NCBI GenBank assembly: GCA_945897555.1
Contig: CAMDGF010000011.1
Location: 1 to 47,756, forward strand
DNA: 47,756 nucleotides
Direction of reading: 5' to 3'
DNA from: Klebsiella pneumoniae
Lineage (GTDB): Bacteria; Pseudomonadota; Gammaproteobacteria; Burkholderiales; UBA3065
A model generated the notes under the pieces. That model was not told the DNA's origin. It saw only the letters and a program-made list of their open reading frames with translations, and made no database searches. Below are positions 10,560 to 19,484 of this stretch, piece by piece. Each line of letters begins with the position of its first letter. The stretch's first letter is position 1. Made by a program: the position numbers and the translations under genes.

Positions 10560-11354
10560 TCAGACGGCGATGGGTGCGGGGATGTGCGGGTGACAATCGT
10601 AACCCTCGAAGACGATGCCGTCGAAACTGAATCCGTCCAACTCGCGCACCGCTGGGTCCAGCCGCAAGGTCGGCAGGCGCATGGGCTCGCGGCCGAGCTG
10701 CAGGCGGGCCTGCTCGAAATGGTTGTGGTAGAGGTGTGCGTCGCCCAATGTGTGCACGAAATCGCCAGCTTGCAGGCCGGTGACGTGCGCCACCATGTGA
10801 GTGAGCAAGGCATAACTGGCGATGTTGAACGGCACGCCGAGAAACACGTCGGCGCTGCGCTGATAGAGCTGGCAGGACAAGCGGCCGTCAGCCACGTAGA
10901 ACTGGAACAGCGCGTGGCAGGGCGGTAAAGCCATGCGGTCGACATCGGCCGGGTTCCAGGCAGTGACGATGTGTCGGCGCGAATCCGGGTTGCGGCGGAT
11001 GCCTTCGACGAGCTGGCGGATCTGGTCGATCTCTCCGCCGTCGCGCGCCGGCCAGTGGCGCCACTGGTGGCCGTAGACCGGGCCGAGCTCTCCATTCTCG
11101 TCGGCCCACTCGTCCCAGATGGTGACGCCGGCCGCTTGCAGGCTGCGGACATTGGTCTCGCCACGCAAGAACCAGAGCAGCTCGTGAACGATGCTGCGCG
11201 TGTGCAGCTTCTTGGTGGTGAGCAGCGGGAAGCCCGCTGAAAGATCGAAGCGCATCTGGTAACCGAAGACCGAACGCGTGCCGGTGCCGGTACGGTCAGC
11301 GCGGTCGGTGCCGTGATCGAGGATGTGTTGCAGAAGGTCTAGATAGGTGCGCAT
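10560..11354 (-). CDS. thyA: Thymidylate synthase
   Basis: A 264-residue ThyA that methylates dUMP to dTMP using methylenetetrahydrofolate. It begins [20 protein letters not shown]; the catalytic nucleophile is Cys146 within [13 protein letters not shown], the same position as in E. coli, and GEPMRLP-type C-terminal residues are present. The C-terminus ends PAPIAV, as in full-length enzymes. Transcribed with folA; divergent from the TerC-like gene. Confidence 0.97.
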   Translation of the reverse strand: MRTYLDLLQHILDHGTDRADRTGTGTRSVFGYQMRFDLSAGFPLLTTKKLHTRSIVHELLWFLRGETNVRSLQAAGVTIWDEWADENGELGPVYGHQWRHWPARDGGEIDQIRQLVEGIRRNPDSRRHIVTAWNPADVDRMALPPCHALFQFYVADGRLSCQLYQRSADVFLGVPFNIASYALLTHMVAHVTGLQAGDFVHTLGDAHLYHNHFEQARLQLGREPMRLPTLRLDPAVRELDGFSFDGIVFEGYDCHPHIPAPIAV

Positions 11355-11383
11355 GCGCTGCTCGGAATGGCTGGGGCTGCAGC

Positions 11384-11389
11384 TATACT
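11384..11389 (+). promoter_or_regulatory. Candidate -10 element for the TerC-like gene
   Basis: TATACT lies 30 bases before the chosen TTG start of the TerC-like gene and just inside the divergent thyA upstream region. No good -35 is seen. It mainly argues against the upstream in-frame ATG at 11353 as the real start. Confidence 0.35.
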
Positions 11390-11418
11390 CGCGGATCCCT
11401 TTCTCCCGGTGGCGCCCC

Positions 11419-12144
11419 TTGCTGGCAGACGTTGTTCAGGAGTTGCAGACCCCGCTGTTCTGGGTCGGCCTGCTGCAGATCATCGGCATCGACATCGTCC
11501 TCTCGGGCGACAACGCTGTGGTGATCGCGCTGGCTGCGCGCAGACTACCCGAACTGCAGCGCCGGCGTGCAGTGCTGATCGGCACCGCTGCAGCCATCGC
11601 GATGCGCGTCACGCTCACCGTGTTCGCGGCGCTGCTGCTCGACCTGCCATGGATCAAGACGGTGGGTGCGCTTTTGCTGCTATGGATCGCCGTGCGGCTG
11701 ATCGTGCCGGCCGACGAGGCAGATGGCGGATCGGTCGAGGTGTCCGGCTTCTGGCAGGCGGTGCGCGTGATCATGGTGGCGGATCTGGTGATGAGCCTCG
11801 ACAACGTCATCGGCATCGCAGCGGCAGCCCATGGCAGCCTGCTGCTGCTGGTGCTCGGACTGCTGGTCAGCATCCCGCTGATCGTGTTCTCGTCGCAGCT
11901 CATCATGCGCTGGATGGACCGCTTTCCCATCATCGTCACGCTCGGCGGTGGCCTGTTGGGCTGGGTCGCAGGCGTCACCCTGATCACCGACCCGGCGCAT
12001 GCCGCGCTGCTCGGCGACCTGCCATGGCTGCGCAGCCTGGCTGGTGGCATCGGTGTGGCTCTGGTGCTGTCGATCGGGACCTTGCTGAAACGCCGCCAAC
12101 TGGCTCGTGCACCCTTGCAGATCGATGGAGGCCCCCCGGCATGA
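11419..12144 (+). CDS. TerC/YjbE-family integral membrane protein
   Basis: A 241-residue membrane protein with about seven hydrophobic helices. It carries the two acidic motifs of the TerC superfamily, [16 protein letters not shown] near the N-terminus and [12 protein letters not shown] in the middle. Family members have been linked to tellurite resistance and manganese export; the substrate here is unknown. I place the start at TTG 11419 because it follows a TATACT box and matches the short N-terminus of relatives; GTG 11347 and ATG 11353 are in-frame alternatives that overlap thyA. Its stop overlaps the ATG of the following stress-protein gene (ATGA). Confidence 0.85.
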   Translation: MLADVVQELQTPLFWVGLLQIIGIDIVLSGDNAVVIALAARRLPELQRRRAVLIGTAAAIAMRVTLTVFAALLLDLPWIKTVGALLLLWIAVRLIVPADEADGGSVEVSGFWQAVRVIMVADLVMSLDNVIGIAAAAHGSLLLLVLGLLVSIPLIVFSSQLIMRWMDRFPIIVTLGGGLLGWVAGVTLITDPAHAALLGDLPWLRSLAGGIGVALVLSIGTLLKRRQLARAPLQIDGGPPA

Positions 12145-12608
12145 CTCGCAACCCTCCGCAGTGGCAAGACCCGGATGGCCACATGCGCCTGCTGCTTCCA
12201 GTCGACGGTTCGCCGCGCAGTCTGGCTGCGGTGCGCCACGCCATCGCGCTGGCTGCCTGCCTACGCCAGCCAGCGCATCTGGTACTGCTCAACGTGCAAC
12301 AAGCGATGCGCGGCAACATCGGCCGGTTCATCGGCGAAGCCGACCTGCGCCGCTACCACGAGGACGGGGGCCGTAAAGCCCTCGCCCGCGCGCTGCGGCT
12401 GGTACGCGAATCGCATCTGCCGCATGAATCGCACGTGCTGGTGGGCGAAGTGGTGGCTGGCATCCTCGATGCTGCCGAACGACACGGCTGCAATGCCATC
12501 GTGTTGGCCAATCGCGGCCATGGCAGCGTGGCCGGCATGCTGATGGGCTCGGTGTCGATGCGGCTGCTGCACCAATCGCCGCGCCCGGTGATCCTCGTTC
12601 GCGCCTAG
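12141..12608 (+). CDS. Universal stress protein (UspA family)
   Basis: A 155-residue single-domain Usp protein. The core starts MRLLLPVDGSPRSLAAVRHA, contains LLNVQQ, and ends with the nucleotide-binding-type loop ANRGHGSVAGMLMGSVSMRLL followed by PRPVILVRA. Usp proteins bind ATP or related ligands and accumulate in stress. ATG 12141 overlaps the upstream stop (ATGA) and has GGAGG nine bases ahead, so I prefer it to the in-frame ATG at 12183. Co-transcription with the TerC-like gene is likely. Confidence 0.92.
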   Translation: MTRNPPQWQDPDGHMRLLLPVDGSPRSLAAVRHAIALAACLRQPAHLVLLNVQQAMRGNIGRFIGEADLRRYHEDGGRKALARALRLVRESHLPHESHVLVGEVVAGILDAAERHGCNAIVLANRGHGSVAGMLMGSVSMRLLHQSPRPVILVRA

Positions 12609-12642
12609 GTGGGCTCGGCGCGGACGCTGCCTGCGCGAAGCC

Positions 12643-13338
12643 TCAGCGGTAGTGGGTGGGATCGGGCAGTCCGGCTTCAGCGAATCCGCGCGCGCGCAGG
12701 CGGCAGGCGTCACAGCGCCCGCAGGCGCGACCTTGCTCGTCGGCCTGATAGCAGGACACCGTGGCGGCCGGATCGACCCCACAGGCCACCGCCAGACCGA
12801 CGATGGCAGCCTTGCTCAGGTCGATGAGCGGCGCGCGGATGCGGATACGCTCGCCGGCCACACCAGCGGCTGTGGCGAGGTTGGCCATGGCTTCGAAGGC
12901 CGAAAGGTAGGCGGGGCGGCAGTCCGGATACCCGGAATAGTCCACCGCATTGGCGCCGATGAAGATGTCGCAGGCACCGAGCGTCTCGGCCCAGGACAGC
13001 GCCATCGAGAGGAAGACCGTGTTGCGAGCGGGAACATAGGTCACCGGTATGCCATCGCCCGGCACCTCGGGTACGGCGATGCGGGCGTCGGTGAGAGCCG
13101 AACCACCGAACGCCGAGAGATCGAGCCGGAGCGTGCGATGCTCGCAGGCGCCCAGCGCCGCGGCCAGACGCCGTGCCGCCTCCAGCTCGACGCCATGGCG
13201 CTGTCCGTAATCGAACGACAGGGCATGGCAGAACCAGCCGGCGCGCACTGCAGCAGCCAGGGTGGTAGCGGAATCCAGCCCGCCAGAGAGCAGCACCACG
13301 GCGTGGCGCCCTGCCCCCGCCTCCACCGGCGCACTCAT
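12643..13338 (-). CDS. queC: 7-cyano-7-deazaguanine synthase
   Basis: A 231-residue ATP-dependent enzyme that makes preQ0, the precursor of queuosine. The PP-loop is [15 protein letters not shown] near residue 17, and [14 protein letters not shown] follows. The zinc-binding Cys cluster is at the C-terminus ([18 protein letters not shown]). It overlaps queE by ATGA, and tgt and queA for the later queuosine steps lie at 33.6-35.8 kb. Confidence 0.97.
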   Translation of the reverse strand: MSAPVEAGAGRHAVVLLSGGLDSATTLAAAVRAGWFCHALSFDYGQRHGVELEAARRLAAALGACEHRTLRLDLSAFGGSALTDARIAVPEVPGDGIPVTYVPARNTVFLSMALSWAETLGACDIFIGANAVDYSGYPDCRPAYLSAFEAMANLATAAGVAGERIRIRAPLIDLSKAAIVGLAVACGVDPAATVSCYQADEQGRACGRCDACRLRARGFAEAGLPDPTHYR

Positions 13339-14000
13339 CGGCCGCGCGCGTCCTGCCAGAGCACCTTGTGCAGCTGCACCTGCAGGCGCACGTCGAGCCC
13401 GTCGGCAAGGACCCAGGCGGCGAGGTCGGCGGGATCGGCCTCGCCCCAGACCGGCGATGCCAGCACCGTGCAACGCTGGGCCAAGCCCTCGCGCTGAAGT
13501 ACGTCACGCATCCACTCGTAGTCGCCGCGCGAGGCGATGACGAACTTGACCTCGTCGTGCGGCCGCAGATGCGCGAGGTTGGCCCAGCGGTTGCGCTCGA
13601 CCTCGCCAGAGTCCGGGCACTTGAGGTCCATGACCACTCGCACCCGCGGGTCCACCGCGCTGGTGTCGAGTGCGCCGCTGGTCTCCAGCGAGATCTCGAG
13701 GCCGGCATCGGCCAGAGCCGTCATCAGCCCATGCACGGCAGGCTGCGCCAGCGGCTCGCCACCGGTCACGCAGACGTGCCGCGCCGGGTGCCGGCGCACC
13801 TCGGCCAAAAGGTCCTCAAGGCTGCGTGAGGCCCCTTCATGGAAGGCGTACTCGGTGTCGCACCAGCGGCAGCGCAGAGGGCAACCGGTGAGCCGCACGA
13901 AGACGGTGGGCAGCCCCACGCGCGTGGATTCACCTTGGATGGAGAAGAACACCTCATTGACACGCAAGGTGCCGGCAGGCGCCTCGAGCGCGTCGCCCAT
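13335..14000 (-). CDS. queE: 7-carboxy-7-deazaguanine synthase (radical SAM)
   Basis: A 221-residue radical-SAM enzyme converting 6-carboxytetrahydropterin to carboxydeazaguanine in queuosine synthesis. The Fe-S motif C-x3-C-x2-C is seen in [12 protein letters not shown], after the opening [27 protein letters not shown] is the SAM-binding stretch. The ATG overlaps the cpoB stop by one base (TGATG), and its own stop overlaps queC. Confidence 0.97.
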   Translation of the reverse strand: MGDALEAPAGTLRVNEVFFSIQGESTRVGLPTVFVRLTGCPLRCRWCDTEYAFHEGASRSLEDLLAEVRRHPARHVCVTGGEPLAQPAVHGLMTALADAGLEISLETSGALDTSAVDPRVRVVMDLKCPDSGEVERNRWANLAHLRPHDEVKFVIASRGDYEWMRDVLQREGLAQRCTVLASPVWGEADPADLAAWVLADGLDVRLQVQLHKVLWQDARGR

Positions 14001-14941
14001 CAGCGTCGCACGGCGAGACGCTTGCGCGCCTTCTCGGCCGCCTCGCTGGCCGGATGCATGGCAATGAGCTGCTCCAGCGTCTTGCGCTCGGCGGCGACAT
14101 CGCCGCTTTCGCGCTGTGAACTGGCCATGTTGAGCAGCGCATCGGGTGCCTTGGCGCTGTTCGGCCAGACCTCGAGCAGCCGCTTCTGAGCGGCGATCGC
14201 TCCAGTGTAATCACGCGCGTTGAACAGGGAATCGCCGATCCAATACTGCGCGGGCGCTGCCAAGGCGCTCGACGGGTGGTTCGACACGAACTGCTGGAAC
14301 AGGCGCGCAGCCTCCAGAAAGCGAGACTCGCGGCGGGCTGCATGCGCAGACTCGTAAGCCGTCGATTCCGACACCAACTCCCCGGCCACACCCGGCCGCG
14401 TCGTCGGCAGCGTCGCGACCGGCCCAGGCTTGGGCGCTCCGGTGGGGCTCGGCGCAGTGGCGGGCGTGGGCTCAAGGCCCGTGCTCACCGCAGGCATGGG
14501 GGCCGTCTCGGCCGGGGGGCGCTGCGGCGCCAGACCCGGATCGGCGATGGCGGGGGCCGCGGTGGCAGGTGCTGCGACCGGCGCCGGAGGCGGCACCTCG
14601 AGTACGCGCAAGCGTCCATCGACATCCATGTAAAGGTCGCGGGCGCGCTTGTCGGCGGTGTCGAGGCGGTTGTTGGCTGCCTCCAACTCACCGCGCAATC
14701 GCGCGATCTCCGCGGTGAGCGCCTCGATCTGGTTGAGCAGGTTGAGCAGGGTGCCGCCGTTGACCGTGCCCTCCAAGGCACCGATACGGCCATCGAGTGC
14801 ACGCACCTGCTCGGTGGCCGCCTGCAACGCTTTGACCTGATCATCGATGCGCTTGTGCGCCTCGCTGTCGCCAAAGATGGCGTGCGCGGGGCCCGCCAAC
14901 AAGGCAAGGCCCACGGTGGCGGCCAGCAGGCGCGGCATCAT
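14000..14941 (-). CDS. cpoB: Tol-Pal associated periplasmic protein CpoB/YbgF
   Basis: A 313-residue periplasmic protein with signal peptide MMPRLLAATVGLALLAGPAHA, an N-terminal coiled coil (about 35-95, DDQVKALQAATEQVRALDGR), a Pro/Ala-rich linker (about 110-190), and C-terminal TPR-like repeats (SAYESAHAARRESRFLEAARLFQQF and following). CpoB coordinates outer-membrane constriction with peptidoglycan synthesis. The start ATG at 14941 overlaps the pal stop (TGATG); a second ATG follows immediately at 14938. Confidence 0.94.
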   Translation of the reverse strand: MMPRLLAATVGLALLAGPAHAIFGDSEAHKRIDDQVKALQAATEQVRALDGRIGALEGTVNGGTLLNLLNQIEALTAEIARLRGELEAANNRLDTADKRARDLYMDVDGRLRVLEVPPPAPVAAPATAAPAIADPGLAPQRPPAETAPMPAVSTGLEPTPATAPSPTGAPKPGPVATLPTTRPGVAGELVSESTAYESAHAARRESRFLEAARLFQQFVSNHPSSALAAPAQYWIGDSLFNARDYTGAIAAQKRLLEVWPNSAKAPDALLNMASSQRESGDVAAERKTLEQLIAMHPASEAAEKARKRLAVRR

Positions 14942-15510
14942 CAGCGCGCGACGTAGACGATGTCGGCCCGACGGTTCTTGGCCCAGCACGACTCGTTCTG
15001 ACATTCAGCCATCGGCTTCTCCTCGCCAAAGCTGACCGTCTCGATGCGATCCTCGCCGATGCCAAGCACGCCCAGCGCCTTGCGCACCGCCTCGGCGCGC
15101 TTTTGGCCGAGCGAGAGGTTGTACTCGCGGCTGCCGCGCTCGTCGGTGTTGCCCTGGATGATGATGCGGACCTTGGGCTTGCTCTTGAGGAAATCGGCGG
15201 TGGCCTGCACCACGCCCTGGTACTCGGGCTTGACGGTGTACTGATCGAGGTCGAAGAAGACCTGACGGGCCGAAGGCGCACCCGCGATGTCGCCCATGGC
15301 GTCGCTGTCGGCACCATCGCCGAGGCTGCGCGACACCACATTATCTTTGCCGGAACCCGATGCCCCCGTATCAGCGGTGGCCGACGAGGCACCGCCGCGC
15401 TCCTCGATGGCTGCACCTTCGCTGCCAGCGGGCTTCTTGCTGGCGCAGCCAGCAAGGGCAAGCATCACAGCCGCGGCAAGCAGCAAGTTGGCGTTGGCGG
15501 GTCTCATCAT
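14941..15510 (-). CDS. pal: Peptidoglycan-associated lipoprotein Pal
   Basis: A 189-residue outer-membrane lipoprotein. The lipobox LALAGC puts the acylated Cys at residue 22. The C-terminal OmpA-like peptidoglycan-binding domain includes FFDLDQYTVKPEYQGVV, IIQGNTDERGSREYNLSLGQ and KRAEAVRKAL. Two consecutive ATGs (15510 and 15507) follow an AGGAG site. Works with TolB and TolQRA to tether and constrict the outer membrane. Confidence 0.97.
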   Translation of the reverse strand: MMRPANANLLLAAAVMLALAGCASKKPAGSEGAAIEERGGASSATADTGASGSGKDNVVSRSLGDGADSDAMGDIAGAPSARQVFFDLDQYTVKPEYQGVVQATADFLKSKPKVRIIIQGNTDERGSREYNLSLGQKRAEAVRKALGVLGIGEDRIETVSFGEEKPMAECQNESCWAKNRRADIVYVAR

Positions 15511-15602
15511 CGGTTCTCCTGTTTTGATGGCCGTGGTGCGGCCGTGAGGTTGATTCGGACAGGCGCAGCGACGATCGACGTTGCACCAAAAGGTCTGCTG
15601 CA

Positions 15603-16904
15603 CTACTGACTTATGGGGCCCCACGCGGGTTCACGCGCATCGCCAGACGACAGGCTGAGGCGCTGACGGACGCGCCCATCAACAGACGCCGCAGCAAGCT
15701 CGCCGCGGCCGCCCTGCATGCGGCTGAACAGCACCAACTGGCCGTTGGGGGCAAAACTCGGGCTCTCATCGACCGGCCCATCGGTGACCGGAAGCACCTG
15801 CCGGTTGGCGAGGTCCTGCGTGGCGATGCGGAAGCGCCCGGCGTGGCGCTGTACAAAGACGATCGACTTGCCATCGGGGCTCGGCCGCGCCGAGACGTTG
15901 TAGTCGCCCTCGAAGGTGAGGCGCTCGGCATTGCCGCCGGCCAGTGCGATGCGATAGACCTGCGGGCCACCCCCACGGTCGGAGGTGAAATACAGCGTGC
16001 GGCCGTCGGGGCTGAAGGCCGGCTCGGTGTCGTTGGCCGGTGTGGTCTTCATCAGGCGCTGCGGCTCGCCCCCCATGGCAGGCATGAGATAGATCTGCGA
16101 AGAACCGTCGCGGGTGAGCGCCACGGCGAGCCGCTGACCGTCAGGCGACCAGGCCGGCGCCGAATTGGAGCCTTTGACATCGCTGACGACGCGGCGCTCA
16201 CCCGTATTGAGCGTCTGCACCACCACCACCGGCTTCTTGCGCTCGAACGAGACGTAAGCGATGCGGTCGCCCTCGGGCGACCAGCGCGGCGAGATGATGG
16301 GCTCGCTGGAACTGAACACGGTGCGCGGGTTGTAACCGTCGGCGTCGGCCACCATGAGCTCGAAGCGCTTGCCCAGCCGCGTGATATAGGCGATGCGGGT
16401 ACTGAACACACCGGGCATGCCGGTGAGCCGCTCAAAGACAAGGTCGGCGATGCGGTGCGCGGTGGCGCGGATCTGGCGCGACTCGATGACGTAGCTCTGC
16501 CCGAACAGCTGACGGCCAGCGGCGAGATCGACCAAGCGCACCTGGACCTCCCACTTGCCACCGGCAGCCGGACTGACGCGCCCGATCAGCATGGCGTCGG
16601 CGCCCTGGCTGCGCCATTCCGCAACGTTGAGCTGCGCGAGCTCGGCCGGGCGAGGCATGACTGCGCTGGCATCGATGAGACGGAACAGGCCGCTGCGAGC
16701 AAGGTCGGCATTGACCACGGCACTGAGACTCTCGGGTAGCAGCGGCTCCGAAGCGAGCGGCGCGATGGCGACCGGGATCTGCTTGGCACCGGCTCCGACG
16801 ATCTCGATGCTGAGTGCCTCGGCACGAGCCATACCGGCCAGCATCACTCCGGAGCAGCAGAGGAGGCAGGCTAACAGCGCGAGGCGGCGCAAGGAGAGGA
16901 TCAT
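15603..16904 (-). CDS. tolB: Tol-Pal periplasmic beta-propeller protein TolB
   Basis: A 433-residue periplasmic protein. The signal peptide (1-28) ends MARA, an N-terminal D1 domain follows (IPVAIAPLASEPLLPESLSAVV), then a beta-propeller built from repeats such as PRWSPEGDRIAYVSFE, PAWSPDGQRLAVAL, PAFSPDGRTLYFTSD and ARPSPDGKSIVFVQ. It docks Pal and TolA. About 70 bases separate it from tolA. Confidence 0.97.
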   Translation of the reverse strand: MILSLRRLALLACLLCCSGVMLAGMARAEALSIEIVGAGAKQIPVAIAPLASEPLLPESLSAVVNADLARSGLFRLIDASAVMPRPAELAQLNVAEWRSQGADAMLIGRVSPAAGGKWEVQVRLVDLAAGRQLFGQSYVIESRQIRATAHRIADLVFERLTGMPGVFSTRIAYITRLGKRFELMVADADGYNPRTVFSSSEPIISPRWSPEGDRIAYVSFERKKPVVVVQTLNTGERRVVSDVKGSNSAPAWSPDGQRLAVALTRDGSSQIYLMPAMGGEPQRLMKTTPANDTEPAFSPDGRTLYFTSDRGGGPQVYRIALAGGNAERLTFEGDYNVSARPSPDGKSIVFVQRHAGRFRIATQDLANRQVLPVTDGPVDESPSFAPNGQLVLFSRMQGGRGELAAASVDGRVRQRLSLSSGDAREPAWGPISQ

Positions 16905-16974
16905 GGGCGTGAGAATAGCTGAAATCGTCGTCACGCCGGCTGTGTCAATGAGGCCGACCGGAGGTTCCCGTGCG

Positions 16975-17865
16975 CTAATCGCGCAGGCGGAACTGCAGGT
17001 CGAGCTCGCGATAAAACAGGCTGCGATCGGCTGGCAGCGGCAGCGGGCTGGCTGCCCGCACGGCGCGCTCTGCAGCCGCATCGAAGGCCGGGTCGCCACT
17101 CGACTTTGCCAGCCTGGCCGAGACCACTTCTCCGTTAGGTAACTGCAACACCTTGAGCTCGACCTGCGGGTTGCCCTGCACGCCCGGCGGCTCGACCAGA
17201 CGAGCCCGCACCGCACGCATGATCTGCGCGCGGTAGATGTCGAGCGCCGCTGCGCGCGCCTGTTGCGCCTGTTGCGCGGCTTGGGCATCGCGCCGACGCT
17301 GCTGCTCGGCCGCGGCGGCCTGTGCAGCCTCCTGCTCGCGCTGGCGCGCCTGTTCGGCCGCCTGCGCAGCGTTTCGTGCCGCCTCGGCCTCGCGGCGGAG
17401 CTCGTCGTCGCGACGTGCCGCCTCGGCCAGTTCGCGCTTGTGCCGCGACTCGACCTCGGCCAAACGCTCGGCCTCCTTTTGCTTTTTCTCCTTCTGGAGT
17501 GCGATGTCGGCCTTCGGCTCTGCAGCGGGCTTGGGCGGCCGCTCGGCGACCTTGGGCCGCGGTGGTTCGGGTGCGGGCTTCGGCTCTGGGGCAGGTGGCT
17601 CGGGTGGCGGTGGCTCGGGGGCTGGCTTGGGAGGCGGCGGCTCGGGCGGCTTCGGCTCAGGCGGGCGCTCGGGCACAGGCGGCGCTTGCGGCGGCGCCTT
17701 CGGCCCCGGCAGCGCATCCCAGACTTCCGCAACCACTGGCAAGGGCCGCGTCTGCCAATCCACGGCAAAAACCATGAGCGCGAGGAACAGCAGATGCACC
17801 GACACCGCCAGCACCCCGGCGAGCCCGGGGCGCTCGGCCTGAATGGATGCGGCGGAGGGTGACAT
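16975..17865 (-). CDS. tolA: Tol-Pal envelope-spanning protein TolA
   Basis: A 296-residue inner-membrane protein. One membrane helix (about 15-35) is followed by an unusually Pro-rich segment (about 48-112, PEPKPPEPPPPK-type), a charged Ala/Glu/Arg/Gln-rich helix (about 117-205, with EKKQKEAERLAEVESRHKRE), and a C-terminal TolA/TonB-like domain (YRAQIMRAVRARLVEPPG). It couples the TolQR motor to TolB-Pal. The start ATG 17865 lies 34 bases after tolR. Confidence 0.93.
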   Translation of the reverse strand: MSPSAASIQAERPGLAGVLAVSVHLLFLALMVFAVDWQTRPLPVVAEVWDALPGPKAPPQAPPVPERPPEPKPPEPPPPKPAPEPPPPEPPAPEPKPAPEPPRPKVAERPPKPAAEPKADIALQKEKKQKEAERLAEVESRHKRELAEAARRDDELRREAEAARNAAQAAEQARQREQEAAQAAAAEQQRRRDAQAAQQAQQARAAALDIYRAQIMRAVRARLVEPPGVQGNPQVELKVLQLPNGEVVSARLAKSSGDPAFDAAAERAVRAASPLPLPADRSLFYRELDLQFRLRD

Positions 17866-17899
17866 GGCGTTCAGGGGGCGGCGGCGTGAGCGGCCGGCA

Positions 17900-18340
17900 T
17901 CAGCGGCGCGGTGCGCTGGGCAGCGGCTGTGCCAACAGGCCGACACGGGCCACATCGGCCCGCTGCAGAAGATCCATGACGCGCAGCACCTTCTCGTAGC
18001 GCACCGACTTGTCAGCGGCGATGACGACCGGCTTCTGCGCATCCTTGGCCTGCGCGGCCTGCACCGCAGCCAACAGCGCGCCCTCGTTGCCGGAGACGAA
18101 CGTCTCGCCCACGGCAAGATCTCGCCACTGCAAGCGGCCCTCGGCATCCACGCGCACCTCGACCGGCTTGGCCGATGGCTGCGCACCCTTGCCCACCGAT
18201 GGCAGGGTGATCTCGACCGGCTGCACCAGCGGCGCGGTCACCATAAAGATGACCAGCAACACGAGCATGACGTCGATGTAGGGCACCACATTGATCTCGG
18301 CCTTGAGCCGGCGCTGACGACGTGCGCTCACGGCCGCCAC
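17900..18340 (-). CDS. tolR: Tol-Pal proton-channel subunit TolR (ExbD family)
   Basis: A 146-residue protein with one membrane helix carrying the proton-path Asp23 (VVPYIDVMLVLLVIFMV), the same position as in E. coli. The periplasmic part includes QPVEITLPSVGKGAQ and VVIAADKSVRYEKVLRVMDLLQ. The start is GTG at 18340, directly abutting the tolQ stop (TAG-GTG). Confidence 0.96.
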   Translation of the reverse strand: MAAVSARRQRRLKAEINVVPYIDVMLVLLVIFMVTAPLVQPVEITLPSVGKGAQPSAKPVEVRVDAEGRLQWRDLAVGETFVSGNEGALLAAVQAAQAKDAQKPVVIAADKSVRYEKVLRVMDLLQRADVARVGLLAQPLPSAPRR

Positions 18341-19024
18341 CTAGCGCACGCTGCGGGAGGACTGGCGCTGCAGGATGTTGGCGCACTCCTCCATGAAGCT
18401 CTCGAGCCGGATCGACAGGCGGTCGATGTCGTCGCTGAAGCGGTTGTAGGCGATCACCGCCGGAATGGCGGCAAAAAGGCCCATGGCAGTGGCCACCAGC
18501 GCCTCGGCGATGCCCGGCGCCACTTGCGCCAGCGTGGCCTGCGACACGTTGGCGAGCCCGCGGAACGAGTTCATGATGCCCCACACCGTGCCGAACAGGC
18601 CGATGTAGGGCGACACCGAACCCACCGAGGCGATGAAGGACAGATGCGATTCGAGCGCGTCCATCTCGCGGCGGTAGGTGGCCTGCATGGCGCGACGCGT
18701 GCTGGCGGATATCGACACCGGGTCGATGCCGCTCTGTTTGTGCAGCTTGACGAACTCCTCATAGCCCGCGCGGAAGACCCGCCCCATGGCGCCGCCGTCG
18801 GAACCGGCAAGGCCCTGATAGAGCATCTGCAGGTCGCCCCCTTTCCAGAACCGCTGCTCGAAAGCCTCGGCCAGACGACGCTGCTCGGCGATGGCAAAAC
18901 GCTTGCGGAAGATGTACCACCAGGACAGCCCCGACGCGACGAGCAGGATGAGCATGACCAGCTGGACCAGCAAGCTGGCGTCAGCGATCAGAGTGAGGAG
19001 AGAAAGGTCGGCACTGGCGTTCAT
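18341..19024 (-). CDS. tolQ: Tol-Pal proton-channel subunit TolQ (ExbB family)
   Basis: A 227-residue three-helix inner-membrane protein: helix 1 at about 16-36 (VMLILLVASGLSWWYIFRKR), then the conserved LSFIASVGSVSPYIGLFGTVWG region and GIAEALVATAMGLFAAIPAVIAYN. It forms the proton-driven motor with TolR. ATG at 19024 follows AGGA by about six bases; an in-frame ATG at 19057 is less likely. Confidence 0.97.
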   Translation of the reverse strand: MNASADLSLLTLIADASLLVQLVMLILLVASGLSWWYIFRKRFAIAEQRRLAEAFEQRFWKGGDLQMLYQGLAGSDGGAMGRVFRAGYEEFVKLHKQSGIDPVSISASTRRAMQATYRREMDALESHLSFIASVGSVSPYIGLFGTVWGIMNSFRGLANVSQATLAQVAPGIAEALVATAMGLFAAIPAVIAYNRFSDDIDRLSIRLESFMEECANILQRQSSRSVR

Positions 19025-19067
19025 CGGGGTCCTGGAGGCGGATAAGGGATTCGGCAAAACCGGGCAA

Positions 19068-19484
19068 CTACTCCACGCTGCTGACGACAGTCTGCAGCAC
19101 CTGCATCAGCGGGTCGGGCATGCGGGTCGGCCGCATGGACTCAGCGCCGACACAGATGACCTCGCTGCTGCCGCTGACCAGCGTCTCGCCATCGCGCACG
19201 ATCGACTGCTCGAAGTGGAGCGCGACGCGGCTGAGCACAGCGAGCCGTGATTGTACGGTGAGCGCGTCGTCGAGCCGCGCAGGACGGCGATAGGTGGCCT
19301 CTACCCCGCGCACCACAAAGAGGACACCCTGCCGCTCGCGCAGTTCGCTCTGGTCGAAGCCGAGCTGACGCAGCCACTCGGTGCGCGCGCGCTCCATGAA
19401 GCGCAGATAGTTGGCGAAATAGACCACGCCGCCAGCGTCGGTGTCCTCGTAGTAGACGCGAACCGGGAAGTCGAAGCCGGTCAC
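19068..19484 (-). CDS. ybgC: Tol-Pal-associated acyl-CoA thioesterase YbgC
   Basis: A 138-residue hot-dog thioesterase. The active-site stretch is VYYEDTDAGGVVYFANYLRFMERARTEWLR. The start is GTG at 19484, overlapping the mutY stop (GTGA). YbgC hydrolyses acyl-CoA and is the conserved first gene of Tol-Pal operons. It lies 43 bases ahead of tolQ. Confidence 0.95.
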   Translation of the reverse strand: MTGFDFPVRVYYEDTDAGGVVYFANYLRFMERARTEWLRQLGFDQSELRERQGVLFVVRGVEATYRRPARLDDALTVQSRLAVLSRVALHFEQSIVRDGETLVSGSSEVICVGAESMRPTRMPDPLMQVLQTVVSSVE